Assembly (NCBI GenBank): GCA_029339505.1
Contig: JAQISU010000119.1
Location: forward strand, 1,616,501 to 1,680,500
DNA from: Unio delphinus
Lineage: Eukaryota; Mollusca; Bivalvia; Unionida; Unionidae
DNA length: 64,000 nucleotides
Direction of reading: 5' to 3'
How positions within the stretch are numbered: position 1 is the first letter of the stretch; each line of letters begins with the position of its first letter. Below, piece by piece: positions 12,155 to 26,069 of the stretch. The notes beneath the pieces are model-generated. The model was given only the letters and a program-made list of their open reading frames with translations. It was not told where the DNA came from and did no database searches. A program made the position numbers and the translations under genes.

Positions 12155-14242
12155 AGTGAAGGATGAATTCAGGCTGGCTTTAAGGAATAGATTTAGTACT
12201 CTAGGAGATGAGACAGCGCTGACCATCAACAATTTTAACAGAGCTATGAAGGAAGCAGGAGAAGAAGTTTTAGGTTACAGGAATAATAGGAAAACAGAGT
12301 GGATATCAGAAGAGACATGGACTCGCATAGAAGAGAGAAGACAGATTAAGAAGAGACTTTTGGATTCAAAATCACCAAGACTGAAAGAGAGAATTTTGCA
12401 GGAGTATGGAGGAAAAGACGAGGAGGTGAAGAAATCAGCAAGGAGAGACAGGAGAGAATTCGCAGAGAGGCTAGCAAAGGAGGCAGAGGTAGCAGCAGGG
12501 CAGAAAGACATGAAAACGGTGTATCAGAACACAAAGAAACTGAAGGGCGACTATAGTCAGCACCACGACCTTCCAGTGAGAAATGAAGTTGGGAACTATG
12601 TCACAGTGGAGAAGGAGAAGATGGAAAGATGGAAGCAACATTTCGAGTATATCCTGAATCGCCCAGACACACCAGTACTCGCTGACATTCCTGAAGCAGA
12701 GGAGGACCTTGACATCAATTGCAATGACATCACTGTTGAGGAGGTCAAGCAGGCCATTCACAAGCTGAAGAATGGGAAGGCACCTGGCGATGATGGAGTG
12801 TGTCCCGAGATGCTGTAGGCAGAAGACACAGAGACGCCAAAGCTTCTTTGCCAGATTCTCCAAAAGATATGGGATAGTGAGAAAGCACCAAATGACTGGA
12901 AAACCGGAATCATAGTTGAATTTCCTAAGAAAGGAGATCTGGGAAACTGTAACAACTGGTGAGGAATCACATTGCTATCCATCTCCAGTAAGATCTTTAG
13001 CCGCATCATTCTTCAACGGATCACAACAGCTGTGGACGGCATCCTACGCCAGGACCAAGCAGGCTTCAGGAAAGGCAAATCTTGCATCAACCACATCTTC
13101 ACACTGAGGCAGATACTTGAGAAGTCTCATGAATGGAATGGATCCCTTTATGTGGTCTTTGTGGACTTTGAGAAGGCCTTCGACAGCCTGCACCGAGACT
13201 CTATGTGGAGGATCCTACGACATTATGGCATCCCCAAGAAAATTGTCAATGTCATCAGGTCCCTGTATGAGAACTCTGAGTGCAGAGTAATCCACAACAA
13301 CCAACTCACTGAACCATTCAAGGTGGAAACCGGAGTGAATCAAGGATGCATTCTCTCTCCAATTCTCTTCTCACTGGCCATTGACTGGATCATGCGTTGC
13401 AACACAGAGGGCAAGAGGCATGGAATACAATGGACGTTGACCTCAATGCTGGATGACCTGGACTATGCCGACGACATCGGGTTGCTGGCAAGCAGACACC
13501 AGGATATTCAACAGAAGACACAACAGTTGGTACAGACAGCAAATACCATAGGTCTTCGAGTCAACATAGGGAAGACAAAGGTCTTGAGGAAGAATACTAG
13601 AGTGGGCAACCCAATCACCATCAACGACCAGCCCCTGCAAGAACTAGATGATTTCACTTACCTGGGTAGTAAGGTCGCCATGGATGGGGATAGCACAATG
13701 GAAGTCATCACAAGAATCGGCAAGGCCAACCAGACCTTCGCAATGCTGAAGCCCATATGGAGGACAAGAAACCTCAGCGTCCACACGAAGATCCGTATCT
13801 TCAAGAGCAACGTGTTGAGCGTCCTTTTGTACGGCTCAGAGTGTTGGAAGTCCACTGCAAACATAGAACACAAGCTCGAAGTGTTTCAAACCAAATGCCT
13901 GCGACACATCATGAGGATCTTCTGGCCAAACATGATCTCAAATGAGGAACTTCGGCACAGAGTGGGTGCAAGCACCATCTCTGAGATCATTTCAACTCGG
14001 CGATGGAGATGGCTTGGCCATGTCTGCAGAATGCCCCCTAACTCACTACCAAGGGTGGCACTGAGATGGACCCCACAGGGGATAAGGAACCATGGCAGAC
14101 CCAAAGAGACCTGGTGACGAACAGTGGAGAGAGACCTTAAGACCAGAGGCCTCACCTATCAGACCGCCCCAGCAATATCTGCCGACAGACGGAAATGGTG
14201 CTCCCTTGCTGTTGCCTCAAGCACCAGACGGTGCAGAGAGGA
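12102..14242 (+). pseudogene. LINE reverse transcriptase frame, interrupted by three stops
   Basis: The element's coding frame runs from the array junction to a terminal stop near 14242; the ATG at 12102 belongs to the host repeat, not the LINE. In-frame stops are TAG at 12816-12818, TGA at 12960-12962 and TGA at 14115-14117. Each is one C-to-T change from a Gln or Arg codon. The frame is otherwise continuous for about 700 codons: linker, fingers/palm with the FxKAFD, QGCxLSP and YADD motifs, thumb, and a C-terminal region with 'RRWRWLGHVCRM'. The endonuclease domain is absent through 5' truncation. The product would be a reverse transcriptase, but this copy cannot make a full protein. Confidence 0.9.
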
Positions 14243-14262
14243 TTGATTGATTGATTGATTGA
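12155..14262 (+). mobile_element. 5'-truncated APE/RTE-type LINE with 13-bp target duplication
   Basis: A 2.1-kb insertion in the 75-bp array. 'tccagagagttga' occurs immediately before it (12142-12154) and after it (14263-14275), a clear target-site duplication. The 3' end is a (GATT)n tail (about 14241-14262). The single frame begins after the endonuclease domain, so the copy is 5'-truncated. It contains the reverse transcriptase with 'FVDFEKAFDSLHRDSMW' near 13160, 'GVNQGCILSPILFSLAID' near 13330 and the catalytic 'LDYADDIGLLASRH' near 13460, and a C-terminal domain with 'YGSECW'. The frame has three stops and no frameshift, so the copy is fairly young. Clade assignment is by general resemblance only. 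Confidence 0.93.
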
Positions 14263-14370
14263 TCCAGAGAGTTGACATTATAAAATGACTTTTAAAGATG
14301 GCTGTCATGACGACCATACTGTATTTAGGATCAACCATCTAGAGAGTTGACATTATAAAAAGTCTTCAGT
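14263..14370. repeat. About 75-bp minisatellite, right part
   Basis: The array interrupted by the LINE continues in phase from 'tccagagagttgacattata'. From 14371 to 14690 I see no gene or repeat. Confidence 0.88.
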
Positions 14371-14689
14371 GAAAACCCGATGTCAATATGCGTGTTAAAG
14401 ACCAATACAATACATCTAAAGTAGACATATTAAACTATTAAACTTTCTGACTTAATGACCAACGAATATATTCCAAGAACAGGTTGGAGCAGTACTAGGT
14501 AAATTAAAGAATGTGATCTTATGTTTAAAACATGCTATGAACTCTTGAATCCATGGCAACACCAATGATATAAAAAAAATCTGAACAATGGTGGGATTGG
14601 AACAAGATGTGCAAGATAAAAAATTATTAAAATTATTGGAGTTATTTAAATATCTACAGGAAAAAATTAACCAAATTGTGTTTTACTTA

Positions 14690-16520
14690 TTAGCCCCATT
14701 CATGTATATAACCCTGAGGACAAGACAGTATCACATACATCCATTCATGGATATAACCCTGATGGCAACACAGTATCATATAATCCCTTCATGAATATAA
14801 CCATGAGGACAATACAGTATCACATAACCCCTTTCAATGATATAACCCTGAGGACAATACAGTATCACCTTAGCCCCATTTATAGATATAACCCTGAGGA
14901 CAATACAGCATAACATGGATATAACTATAAAGACAATATAGTATCACATAACCCCCTCCATGGAAATAACCCTGAGGACGCCTGAGGGTAATACAGTATC
15001 ATATAATATCCATTCATGGATATAACCCCGAGGACAATACAGTATCACATAACCCCTTTGATGAATATAAACCTGGGGACAATACCATATCACATAACCC
15101 CCTTCATGGATATAACCTTAAGGACACTATAGTATCATGTAAGCCCATTCATGGATATAACCCTAAGGAAAATACAGTATCATCTCCTTCATGGATATAA
15201 CCCTGAGGACCCCTGAGGACAATACAGTATCACATATGCTCCTTGATGAATATAACCCTGAGGACAATACCATATCAAATAATCCCTTTCATGGATATAA
15301 CCCTGAAGACAATACAGTATCACATAACCCCCTTCATGGATATAACCCTAAGGACAACACAGTATCATCCCCTTCATGGATATCACCTGAGGACAATACA
15401 GTATCACATATGCCCATTCATGGACATAACCCTGAGGACAATATAATATCACAAAACCACCTTCATGATTATAACCCTGAGAACAATACAGCATCACATA
15501 ACCCCCTTATGGATATAACCCTGAGTACCCCTGAGGGTAATACAGTATCATATAATGTCCATTCATGGATATAACCCTGAGGACAATACAGAATCACATA
15601 ACCCCCTTGATAAATATAACCCTGAGAACAATACCGTATCACATAAGCTCCTTCATGGATATAACCCTGAGGGCAATACAGTATCACATAACCCCCTTGA
15701 TGAATATAAACCTGAGAACAATACAGTACCACATGTGTTCCTTCATAGATATAACCCTGAGGACAATATAGTATAACATAACCCCCTTCATGGATAAAAC
15801 ACTGATGACAATACAGTATCATATAATGTCCATTCATAAATATATAACCCTGAGCACAATACAGTATCACATAAGCTCCTTCATGGATATAACCCTGAGG
15901 ACCCCTGAGGGTAATACAGTATCATATAATGTCCATTCATGGATATAACCCTGAGGACAATACAGTATCACATAACCCCCTTCATGGATATAACCCTGAG
16001 GACATCTGAGGGTAATACAGTATCATATAATGTCCACTCATGGATATAACCCTGAGGACAATATAATATCACATAACCACCTTCATGATTGTAACCCTGA
16101 GCACAATACAGTATTACACAAGCTCCTTCATGGATATAACCCTGAGAACAATACTGTACAGTATCACATAACCCCCTCCATGGATATAATCCTGAGGACC
16201 CCTGAGGGTAATACAGTATCATATAATGTCCATTCATGGATATAACCCTGAGGACAATACAGTATCACATAACCCCTTTCATGGATATAACCCTGAGGAC
16301 CCCTGAGGGTAATACAGTATCATATAATATCCACTCATGGATATAACCCTGAGGACAATACAGTATCACATAGCCCCCTTGATAAATATAACCCTGAGAA
16401 CAATACAGTATCACATAACCCCCTTCATGGATATAACCCTGAGGGTAATACAATATCATATAATGTCCATTCATGGATATAACCCTGAGGACAATATAGT
16501 ATCACATAAATCCATTCATA
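14690..16520. repeat. 45-bp minisatellite, about 38 copies
   Basis: Units contain 'catggatataaccctgagga' and 'caatacagtatcacataacc'. A longer variant with a duplicated 'gaggacccctgagggtaata' recurs irregularly (for example 14975, 15525, 15895, 16195, 16300). A period of 15 codons keeps both strands open, which explains the many short frames here; I treat none as a gene. Confidence 0.95.
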
Positions 16521-16571
16521 AATATGCACATATCTGCCAAAATGAGGACAGTATCCTGTTTGAGATGAGTT

Positions 16572-16835
16572 ATTTTTTTTAATACATTCTCATATAATTA
16601 ATTTTTAAATGAGGTTAATTTACTCTTTTTGAAATACATTCTCATATTGTTAATTTTTAAATGAGGTTAATTTCCTTTTTTGAAATACATTCTAATATTA
16701 TTAATTTTTAAATGAGGTTAATTTCCTTTTTTTAAATACATTCTCATATTATTAATTTTTAAATGAGGTTAATTTCCTTTTTTGAAATACATTCTAATAT
16801 TATCAATTTTTAAATGAGGTTAATTTAGGGGTATT
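16572..16835. repeat. About 56-bp minisatellite, about 5 copies
   Basis: Units contain 'aatttttaaatgaggttaat' and 'aaatacattctcatatt'. It lies just downstream of the transmembrane exon in gene orientation. Confidence 0.9.
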
Positions 16836-16965
16836 GACAGATGTGTGCTGATGGACATACATGGATACCAATATGATCATGTCAAGTTTATGTTATGTTG
16901 GGCTGGACAAGAAATCTTAAGGTAACATGAAAAAAAATAACATTTGCCTGTCTATGATTTCCTAC

Positions 16966-17078
16966 CTCCATTCTGCATAAGAATATTGTCTTTTCTTCGT
17001 CTATAGTAGATGCATAGAACTACTACCACTACTACTGCAAGTACAAAGAAGGTACAACCAATGGATACAGGTATTTTC
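16966..17078 (-). CDS. TNF receptor-like gene, transmembrane exon
   Basis: A 113-nt exon with acceptor 'cttttttcttcag' and donor 'gtaggaaatc'. It receives two bases from the exon at 18713-18776 (completing a Trp codon) and leaves one. It encodes a helix of about 22 hydrophobic residues, 'IGCTFFVLAVVVVVVLCIYY', followed at once by the basic stop-transfer run 'RRRK'. That predicts a type I single-pass membrane protein with the cysteine-rich exons outside and the 9005-9070 exon inside. The clean hydrophobic/basic pattern, both splice sites and the phase make this one of the surest exons. From 17080 to 17680 there is intron with no recognisable feature. Confidence 0.85.
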
Positions 17079-17680
17079 CTGAAGAAAAAAGAAAGAATCT
17101 ATTCGCTATTATCAAACATGCAAAACAAGGCACACGGCATAGGTAAAAGTTCATGCCCCTAACCGTGAGCTATTTTAAATCTAATTTAAATCCAAGAGGG
17201 TGGGGAAAAATAGAACAATGAGGTCAATGAAGGACTTTGATTAATGAAAACAAATAAAGAAATATATTATGGGCAACAAATGGATGCCACAGTGATTGTT
17301 GTGTTTAACTTCAACCATTATCAGTCTTGATGGAAAAACAAAATCTCTTTAAGCTGTAACAAAAAAACATTAGTAGTGAAATGAAACATTATGGATTTAT
17401 ATGTAGCCAACAATGCACAATATTCATTCATCAAATTCTGTATTGGAAAACACCTGAATAGCATATTCTATACAGCCAAAACTAAAATGATTGAGAAAAC
17501 TTAGATATGACACCTTGAGATAAACACAATAACAAGTGCTTCATTAACAAGAAGTCAATGGAACCCTGATGTTGCGTCTCTGGCAATTTACTGCATAGAC
17601 GATGTCATGAGCTATTTTTATTTTTCTATTCCAAGAAACTGGTGTAGAGACATTAACATATATCATTATTCCCATTCATA

Positions 17681-17681
<1 letters not shown>

Positions 17682-17760
<79 letters not shown>
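17682..17760. repeat. (TC)n then (TA)n microsatellite
   Basis: Compound dinucleotide run: about 7 TC then about 30 TA. Confidence 0.97.
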
Positions 17761-17761
<1 letters not shown>

Positions 17762-17861
17762 AGGATGGTCATCATATACTGTGGTATTTCAAGTATCAAA
17801 TGTACATGCATGTCAAAATGTGATCCATGATAATAGTCCATGTTTTACAAGACACATGCTT

Positions 17862-18200
17862 TATTGAGAGACACTTTATAGTGAGAAACACTTAATAATG
17901 TACACTTAATAATGAGACACTTTATAGTGAGACACTTTATAACAAGACACTTTATAGTGAGATACATTTTTTAATGAGATACTTTATACTGAGAGATACT
18001 TTATGGTAAGAGACATGTTTAGTAAGAGACACTTTATAGTGAGAGATACTTTATAATGAGAGATATGTTTAGTGAGATACACCTTATAGTGAGAAACTCT
18101 TTATAGCGAGAGATACTCTATACTGACAGGCACTTTATAGTGAAAGACACTTCATAGTGAGAGACACTTTATACTGTGAGACAGTTTATACTGAGTGACC
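17862..18200. repeat. Irregular 17-19-bp repeat, about 18 copies
   Basis: Repeated 'agtgagagacactttata' with many substitutions and length changes. From 18200 to 18712 nothing recognisable. Confidence 0.85.
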
Positions 18201-18712
18201 ACTTTATATACAATATCAGTCTACTTACTTTATGGCCTATACACAATCTACCTCCAGTGAAGTAGTAGGCAGTAAAAGCATGTTAGTTTTGTTTATTTTA
18301 TCTGAAAGAAATAATCAACATTATAAATTAAGAAGTCTTTCGGTACTGGGTTTTTAGGGTATTACGTACCAAGATATGTTGGAAATTCAGTATGAATACA
18401 TGAGTAACATTGCAAAGTAGAACCTCATCAGAATCCTGTATGCAGTGGATACAAGAGGAAGACAAGAGATTCACTCCAGTCACAGTTAATGCAGTCTTGC
18501 TCGTGAAAAAATACAATGAAGCTTGACTTACTTTTCACCTGACCTTTTCAACACCTAGGTGTTAGTCGCCAATAGATTGGAATTCAGTCTAGAAGATTAA
18601 TTACTGATCTGTGGTTATTTTATTCCAATGAAACATGAAATAATAATCCTTTAGGAGACACTTTTACAAGAATCTGATTGAAGCAGATTGGTAAACTGTT
18701 TATTTGTATTAC

Positions 18713-18776
18713 CATTTATTTTGTTTGTCAGTTCCATCTTCTGTAGTATCGAACTTATCAATAATCTTGGTTGAGT
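18713..18776 (-). CDS. TNF receptor-like gene, stalk exon 2
   Basis: A 64-nt exon with acceptor 'gtttcattttcag' and donor 'gtaatac'. It completes a codon with one base from the exon at 26070-26140 and leaves two bases for the transmembrane exon; both junctions keep the frame. It encodes about 21 polar residues, 'DSTKIIDKFDTTEDGTDKQN', with no cysteine, fitting a juxtamembrane stalk between the cysteine-rich region and the helix. It has no motif of its own; support is phase, splice sites and position. Confidence 0.6.
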
Positions 18777-18849
18777 CTGAAAATGAAACAAATTATGTTT
18801 TGTATATTGTCATATTTTGAAAGGAGATAGAATCCATTTCATATGCATC

Positions 18850-19445
18850 ACTCAAATTCACCAAAACTGTACTGATGTTGATGTTATTGATGTATTTATT
18901 ATGGATCCAAAACTCACCAAAACTGTACTGATATTGATGTTATTGATGTATTTATTATGGATCCAAAACTCACCAAAACTGTACTGATATTGATGTTATT
19001 GATGTATTTATTATGGATCCAAAACTTACCAAAACTGTACTGATATTGATGGTATTGATGTATTTATTATGAATCCAAAACTCACCAAAACTGTACTGGT
19101 ATTGACGGCTTTATTATGGATCCAAAACTCACCAAAATTGTACTGATATTGATGTTATTGATGTATTTATTATGAATCCAAAACTTACCAAAACTGTACT
19201 GGTATTGATGGCTTTATTATGGATCCAAAACTCATCAAAATTGTACTGATATTGATGTTATTGATGTATTTATTATGAATCCAAAACATACCAAAACTGT
19301 ACTAGTATCGATGGCTTTATTATGAATCCAAAACTCACCAAAACTGTACTGATATTGATGGTATTTATGGCTTTATTATGGATTCAAAACTCACCAAAAC
19401 TGTACTGATATTGATGGCTTTATTTTGGATCCAAAACTCACCAAA
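18850..19445. repeat. About 56-bp minisatellite with deleted variants
   Basis: Units contain 'aaactcaccaaaactgtact' and 'tgatgtatttattatg'. Several units lack an internal 'ttattgatgta' segment and end in 'gatggctttattatg', giving two unit lengths that alternate around 19100-19330. Confidence 0.92.
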
Positions 19446-19509
19446 ACCAACACTCATCACACTCCCTCATTAAGTGTAACCTAATTTTGCACGATGTGTA
19501 TGGTAGCAA

Positions 19510-20885
19510 TTCATTTCAATTTTGAGAATATGTATTATCACTGTGGTATATTTTATTTCATTATTCATGTATCATCACTGTGGTATATTTTATTTCATTA
19601 TTCATTTCAATTTTGAGAATATGTATCATCACTTTGATATATTTTATTTCATTATTCATTTCAATTTTGAGAATATGTATCATCACTGTGGTATATTTTA
19701 TTTCATTATTCATTTCAATTTTGAGAATATGTATCATCACTGTGGTATATTTTTTTTCATTATTCATTTCAATTTTGAGAATATGTATCATCACCGTGGT
19801 ATATTTTATTTCATTATTCATTTCAATTTTGAGAATATGTATCATCACTGTGATATATTTTATTTTATTATTCATGTATCATCACTGTGGTATATTTTAT
19901 TTCATTATTCATTTCAATTTTGAGAATATGTATCATCACTGTGGTATATTTTATTTCATTATTCATTTCAATTTTGAGAATATGTATCATCACTGTGGTA
20001 TATTTTATTTCATTATTCATTTCAATTTTGAGAATATGTATCATCACCGTGGTATATTTTATTTTATTATTCATGTATCATCACTGTGATATATTTTATT
20101 TCATTATTCATTTCAATTTTGAGAATATGTATCATCACTGTGATATATTTTATTTTATTATTCATGTATCATCACTGTGGTATATTTTATTTCATTATTC
20201 ATTTCAATTTTGAGAATATGTATCATCACTGTGATATATTTTATTTCATTATTCATTTCAATTTTGAGAATATGTATTATCACTGTGAGATATTTTATTT
20301 TATTATTCATATATCATCACTGTGGTATATTTTATTTCATTATTCATTTCAATTTTGAGAATATGTATCATCACTGTGGTATGCTTTATTTCATTATTCA
20401 TTTCAATTTTGAGAATATGTATCATCACTGTGGTATATTTTATTTCATTATTCATTTCAATTTTGAGAATATGTATCATCACTGTGGTATATTTTATTTC
20501 ATTATTATTTCAATTTTGAGAATATGTATCATCACTGTGGTATTTTTTTATTTCATTATTCATTTCAATTTTGAGAATATGTATCATCACTGTGGTATAT
20601 TTTATTTCATTATTCATTTCAATTTTGAGAATATGTATCATCACTGTGTTATGCTTTATTTCATTATTCATTTCAATTTTAAGAATATGTATCATCACTG
20701 TGGTATATTTTATTTCATTATTCATTTCAATTTTGAGAATATATGTCATCACTGTGATATATTTTATTTCATTATTCATTTCAATTTTGAGAATATCTAT
20801 CATCACTGTGATATATTTTATTTCATTATTCATTTCAATTTTGAGAATATGTATCATCACTGAAGTATATTTTATTTCATTCATT
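19510..20885. repeat. 54-bp minisatellite, about 26 copies
   Basis: Units contain 'atttcaattttgagaatatg' and 'tatcatcactgtggtatatt'. Short units lacking the first segment recur (19561, 19870, 20070, 20160, 20300). A period divisible by three keeps several frames open on both strands; these are not genes. Confidence 0.95.
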
Positions 20886-21049
20886 TGAGTACCTTGAAGG
20901 ACTGATGCTCTACTCAAACAAATGTCTAAGAAATGATGATAAGAAAAATGTTGGAATAGCTCTTCATTTAAAGAGGTAGCTAAATGAGTTGTTTTAAATC
21001 TGTTAGGTCACATTAGTACAATTACAATAAAAACAAAAGACTACATATA

Positions 21050-24000
21050 ATGATAAATGTCTTAGTGAAAATCCCATATCAATACAAGTATAGAAACGTC
21101 TTGGTGAAAGTCCCATATCAAGACAAGTATAGAAATGTCTTAGTGAAAATCCCATATCAAGACAAGTATAGAAATGTCTTAGTGAAAATCCCATATCAAG
21201 ACAAGTATAGAAATGTCTTAGTGAAAATCCCATATCAATACAAGTATAGAAACGTATAGAAATGTCTTGGTGAAAGTCCCAAATCAAGACAAGTATAGAA
21301 ACGTCTTGGTGAAAGTCCCATATCAAGACAAGTATAGAAATGTCTTAGTGAAAATCCCATATCAAGACAAGTATAGAAATGTCTTAGTGAAAGTCCCATA
21401 TCAATACAAGTATAGAAACGTCTTGGTGAAAGTCCCATATCAAGACAAGTATAGAAATGTCTTAGTGAAAATCCCATATCAAGACAAGTATAGAAATGTC
21501 TTAGTGAAAATCCCATATCAAGACAAGTATAGAAATGTCTTAGTGAAAATCCCATATCAATACAAGTATAGAAACGTATAGAAATGTCTTGGTGAAAGTC
21601 CCAAATCAAGACAAGTATAGAAACGTCTTGGTGAAAGTCCCATATCAAGACAAGTATAGAAATGTCTTAGTGAAAATCACATATCAAGACAAGTATAGAA
21701 ATGTCTTAGTGAAAATCCCATATCGAGACAAGTATAGAAATGTCTTAGTGAAAGTCCCATATCAACACAAGTATAGAAATGTCTTAGTGAAAATCCCATA
21801 TCAATACAAGTATAGAAATGTCTTTAGTGAAAATCCCATATCAAGACAAGTATAGAAATGTCTTAGTGAAAATCCCATGTCAATACAAGTATAGAAATGT
21901 CTTAGTGAAAATCCCATATCAATACAAGTATAGAAATGTCTTAGTGAAAATCCCATATCAATACAAATATAGAAATGTCTTAGTGAAAATCCCATATCAA
22001 TACAAGTATAGAAATGTCTTAGTGAAAGTCCCATATCAATACAAGTATAGAAACATCTTAGTGAAAGTCCCATATCAATACAAGTATAGAAATGTCTTGG
22101 TGAAAGTCCCATATCAATACAAGTATAGAAATGTCTTTAGTGAAAATCCCATATCAAGACAAGTATAGAAATTTCTTAGTGAAAATCCCATATCAATACA
22201 AGTATAGAAATGTCTTAGTGAAAATCCCATATCAACACAAGTATAGAAATGTCTTAGTGAAAATCCCATATCAATACAAATATAGAAACGTCTTAGTGAA
22301 AGTCACATATCAATACAAGTATAGAAATGTCTTAGTGAAAATCCCATATCAATACAAATATAGAAACGTCTTAGTGAAAATCCCATATCAATACAAGTAT
22401 AGAAACATCTTAGTGAAAGTCCCATATCAAGACAAGTATAGAAATGTCTTAGTGAAAATCCCATATCAATACAAGTATAGAAATGTCTTGGTGAAAGTCC
22501 CATATCAAGACAAGTATAGAAATGTCTTAGTGAAAATCCCATATCAATACAAGTATAGTAATGTCTTGGTGAAAGTCCCATATCAAGACAAGTATAGAAA
22601 TGTCTTAGTGAAAATCCCATATCAAGACAAGTATAGAAATGTCTTTAGTGAAAGTCCCATATCAAGACAAGTATAGAAATGTCTTAGTGAAAATCCCATA
22701 TCAATACAAGTATAGAAATGTCTTTGTGAAAGTCCCATATCAAGACAAGTATAGAAATGTCTTAGTGAAAATCCCATATCAAGACAAGTATAGAAATGTC
22801 TTAGTGAAAATCCCATATCAATACAAGTATCGAAATGTCTTTAGTGAAAATCCCATATCAATATAAGTATAGAAATGTCTTGGTGAAAGTCCCATATCAA
22901 TACAAGTATAGAAATGTCTTGGTGAAAGTCCCATATCAATACAAGTATAGAAATGTCTTAGTGAAAATCCCATATCAAGACAAGTATAGAAACCTCTTGG
23001 TGAAAATCCCATATCAAGACAAGTATATAAACGTCTTGGTGAAAGTCCCATATCAAGACAAGTATAGAAATGTCTTAGTGAAAATCCCATATCAATACAA
23101 GTATAGAAATGTCTTAGTGAAAATCCCATATCAATACAAGTATAGAAATTTCTTGGTGAAAGTCCCATATCAAGACAAGTATAGAAATGTCTTAGTGAAA
23201 ATCCCATATCAAGACAAGTATAGAAACCTCTTGGTGAAAATCCCATATCAAGACAAGTATAGAAACATCTTGGTGAAAGTCCCATATCAAGACAAGTATA
23301 GAAATGTCTTAGTGAAAATCCCATATCAATACAAGTATTGAAATGTCTTTAGTGAAAATCCCATATCAATACAAGTATAGAAATGTCTTGGTGAAAGTCC
23401 CATATCAATACAAGTATAGAAATGTCTTAGTGAAAATCCCATATCAATACAAGTATAGAAATGTCTTGGTGAAAGTCCTATATCAATACAAGTATAGAAA
23501 TGTCTTTAGTGAAAATCCCATATCAATACAAGTATAGAAATGTCTTAGTGAAAGTCCCATATCAAGACAAGTATAGAAATGTCTTAGTGAAAATCCCATA
23601 TCAATACAAGTATAGAAATGTCTTAGTGAAAGTCCCATATCAAGACAAGTATAGAAATGTCTTGGTGAAAATCCCATATCAATACAAGTATAGAAATGTC
23701 TTAGTGAAAATCCCATATCAATACAAGTATAGAAATGTCTTTAGTGAAAATCCCATATCAATACAAGTATAGAAATGTCTTAGTGAAAATCCCATATCAA
23801 GACAAGTATAGAAATGTCTTAGTGAAAATCCCATATCAATACAAGTATAGAAATGTCTTAGTGAAAGTCCCATATCAAGACAAGTATAGAAATGTCTTAG
23901 TGAAAATCCCATATCAATACAAGTATAGAAATGTCTTAGTGAAAGTCCTATATCAATACAAAGTAAAAAAATGTCTTAGTGAAAGTCCCATATCAATACA

Positions 24001-24340
24001 AGTATAGAAATGTCTTGGTGAAAGTCCCATATCAATACAAGTATAGAAATGTCTTAGTGAAAATCCCATATCAATACAAGTATAGAAATGTCTTAGTGAA
24101 AATCCCTATATCAAGACAAGTATAGAAATGTCTTAGTGAAAGTCCCATATCAATACCAGTATATATCAATACACGTATAGAAATGTCTTAGTGAAAATCC
24201 CTATATCAAGACAAGTATAGAAATGTCTTAGTGAAAATCCCATATCAATACAAGTATAGAAATGTCTTAGTGAAAGTCCCATATCAATACAAGTATAGAA
24301 ATGTCTTAGTGAAAGTCCCATATCTATACAAGTATTTAAT
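21050..24340. repeat. 39-bp minisatellite, about 84 copies
   Basis: Units contain 'atagaaatgtcttagtgaaa' and 'tcccatatcaatacaagt'. Common variants are aata/aaga and gaaaat/gaaagt, arranged in blocks. A block from about 21245 recurs from about 21567 (322 bp). Thirteen-codon periodicity leaves frames open on both strands; non-coding. From 24341 to 24640 there is AT-rich intron. Confidence 0.96.
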
Positions 24341-24664
24341 GCAATGATTGCTATAGATAAGCTGTTTTACAATATTGAATGCAATGTTTACAACAGACCA
24401 GCTGTTTTATAATATTTAATGTAACTATGTATAAAAGCTGCAAAACTAAAATGGATATGGATAACAGTTTTGTAATTGAGGTTTAGAAGATGTTAGTGGA
24501 GAGTTTAATTCTAGCAAATATACTTCTGATATACAGGTAAAGCCAGTGAAACATTTTTTGTACAGTACAACCTATTAATATCCTAAATATTTTAACAAAC
24601 TTCTGTTATCTTCATTACAACCTACTCTAGATTATTTTGTCAAAAACCAGCAGAAAATGAGAAA

Positions 24665-25320
24665 ATCTCTGCAACATGGCATCAAAGAATCATTACACCA
24701 AGGGTCTAGTGTGGAAAACATAATTGCAGCATGACATCAGATAGAGAATCATTACAGCAATGGTCTAATCTGGAACACAAAATTGCAGCATGACATCACA
24801 TAGAGAATCATTACACCAAGGGTATAGTGTGGAAAACATAATTGTAGCATGACATCAGATAGAGAATCATTACACCAAGGGCCTAGTGTAGAACACATAA
24901 TTGCAGCATGACATCACAGAGAGTATCATTACACCAAGGGTCTAGTGTGGAAAACATAATTGCAGCATGACATCACATAGAGAATCATTACACCAAGGGT
25001 CTAGTGTAGAACACATAATTTCAGCATGACATCACAGAGAGTATCATTACAACAAGGGTCTAGTGTAGAACACATAATGACAGCATGATATCACAGAGAG
25101 TATCATTACACCAAGGGTCTAGTGTAGAACACATAATGACAGCATGATATCACAGAGAGTATCATTACACCAAGGGTCTAGTGTAGAACACATAATGACA
25201 GCATGATATCACATAGAGAATCATTACACCAAGGGTCTAGTGTAGAACACATACTTGCAGCATGATATCACATAGAGAATCATTACACCAAGGGTCTAGT
25301 GAAGAATACATAATTTTGAA
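24665..25320. repeat. About 59-bp minisatellite, about 11 copies
   Basis: Units contain 'attacaccaagggtctagtg' and 'cagcatgacatcacatagag'. Confidence 0.93.
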
Positions 25321-25514
25321 GCATACTTTAGATATCTATAAACAAAATGTATATCTTTATTTAATTAATTAAATGTCCCCTTATTTAGATAATCTTTCTC
25401 TTCTTTTATAAGGAGGGTAGAATTTCTATCCTAAATTTAGAATGGACCTGTCGTAACATTAGCAGCTACATTTCCATTTTTGTTTAATGGATTAAATTAC
25501 TCCCATATATCCAA

Positions 25515-25780
25515 TCTTGCAAGTCTACTTGTAAGTCTACTTGCAAGTCTACTTGTTAGTCAACTTGTAAGTCTACTTGTAAGGCTACTTGCAAGTCTAC
25601 TTGCAAGTCTACTTGTAAGTCTACTTGCAAGTCTACTTGTTAGTCTACTTGTAAGTCTACTTGTTAGTCTACTTGTAAGTTTACTTGCAAGTCTACTTGT
25701 TAGTCTACTTGCAAGTCTACTTGTTAGTCTATTTGTAAGTCTCCTTGTAAGTCTACTTGTAAGTCTACTTGTAAGTTTAC
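25515..25780. repeat. 12-bp minisatellite, about 22 copies
   Basis: Repeated 'aagtctacttgt' with g/t and c/t variants. A Leu-Ala/Val-Ser-Leu frame stays open but is a repeat artefact. Confidence 0.93.
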
Positions 25781-26069
25781 TCCAACTACATATACCCAGA
25801 TCTTCTGTCACATTAATGCACTGGCAGATCTGGGTCTATGTAGTCTGTTAGTAATCAATAGAATAAACAAGACAAACCCTGATCTCTTGGTGCATTAGGA
25901 AAATACAGATATGGCTCTAAGTTTCTTGTGGTTTGACTTGAAGTATAATCAAGTACAAATGGTAAAAAGAAAGCATGCTGCCTTCACACAATGTTATGCT
26001 TTAGAATTCATGATTAAACAGACTTTTGAAAATAAGCTGATTTGAATTCTTGTAACAATTTGCACATAC

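Noticed and set aside
21050..24007. Many 64-181-codon ORFs on both strands
   Set aside because: The 39-bp repeat has no stop in several frames; the reverse-strand cysteine-containing peptide repeats are the same artefact.
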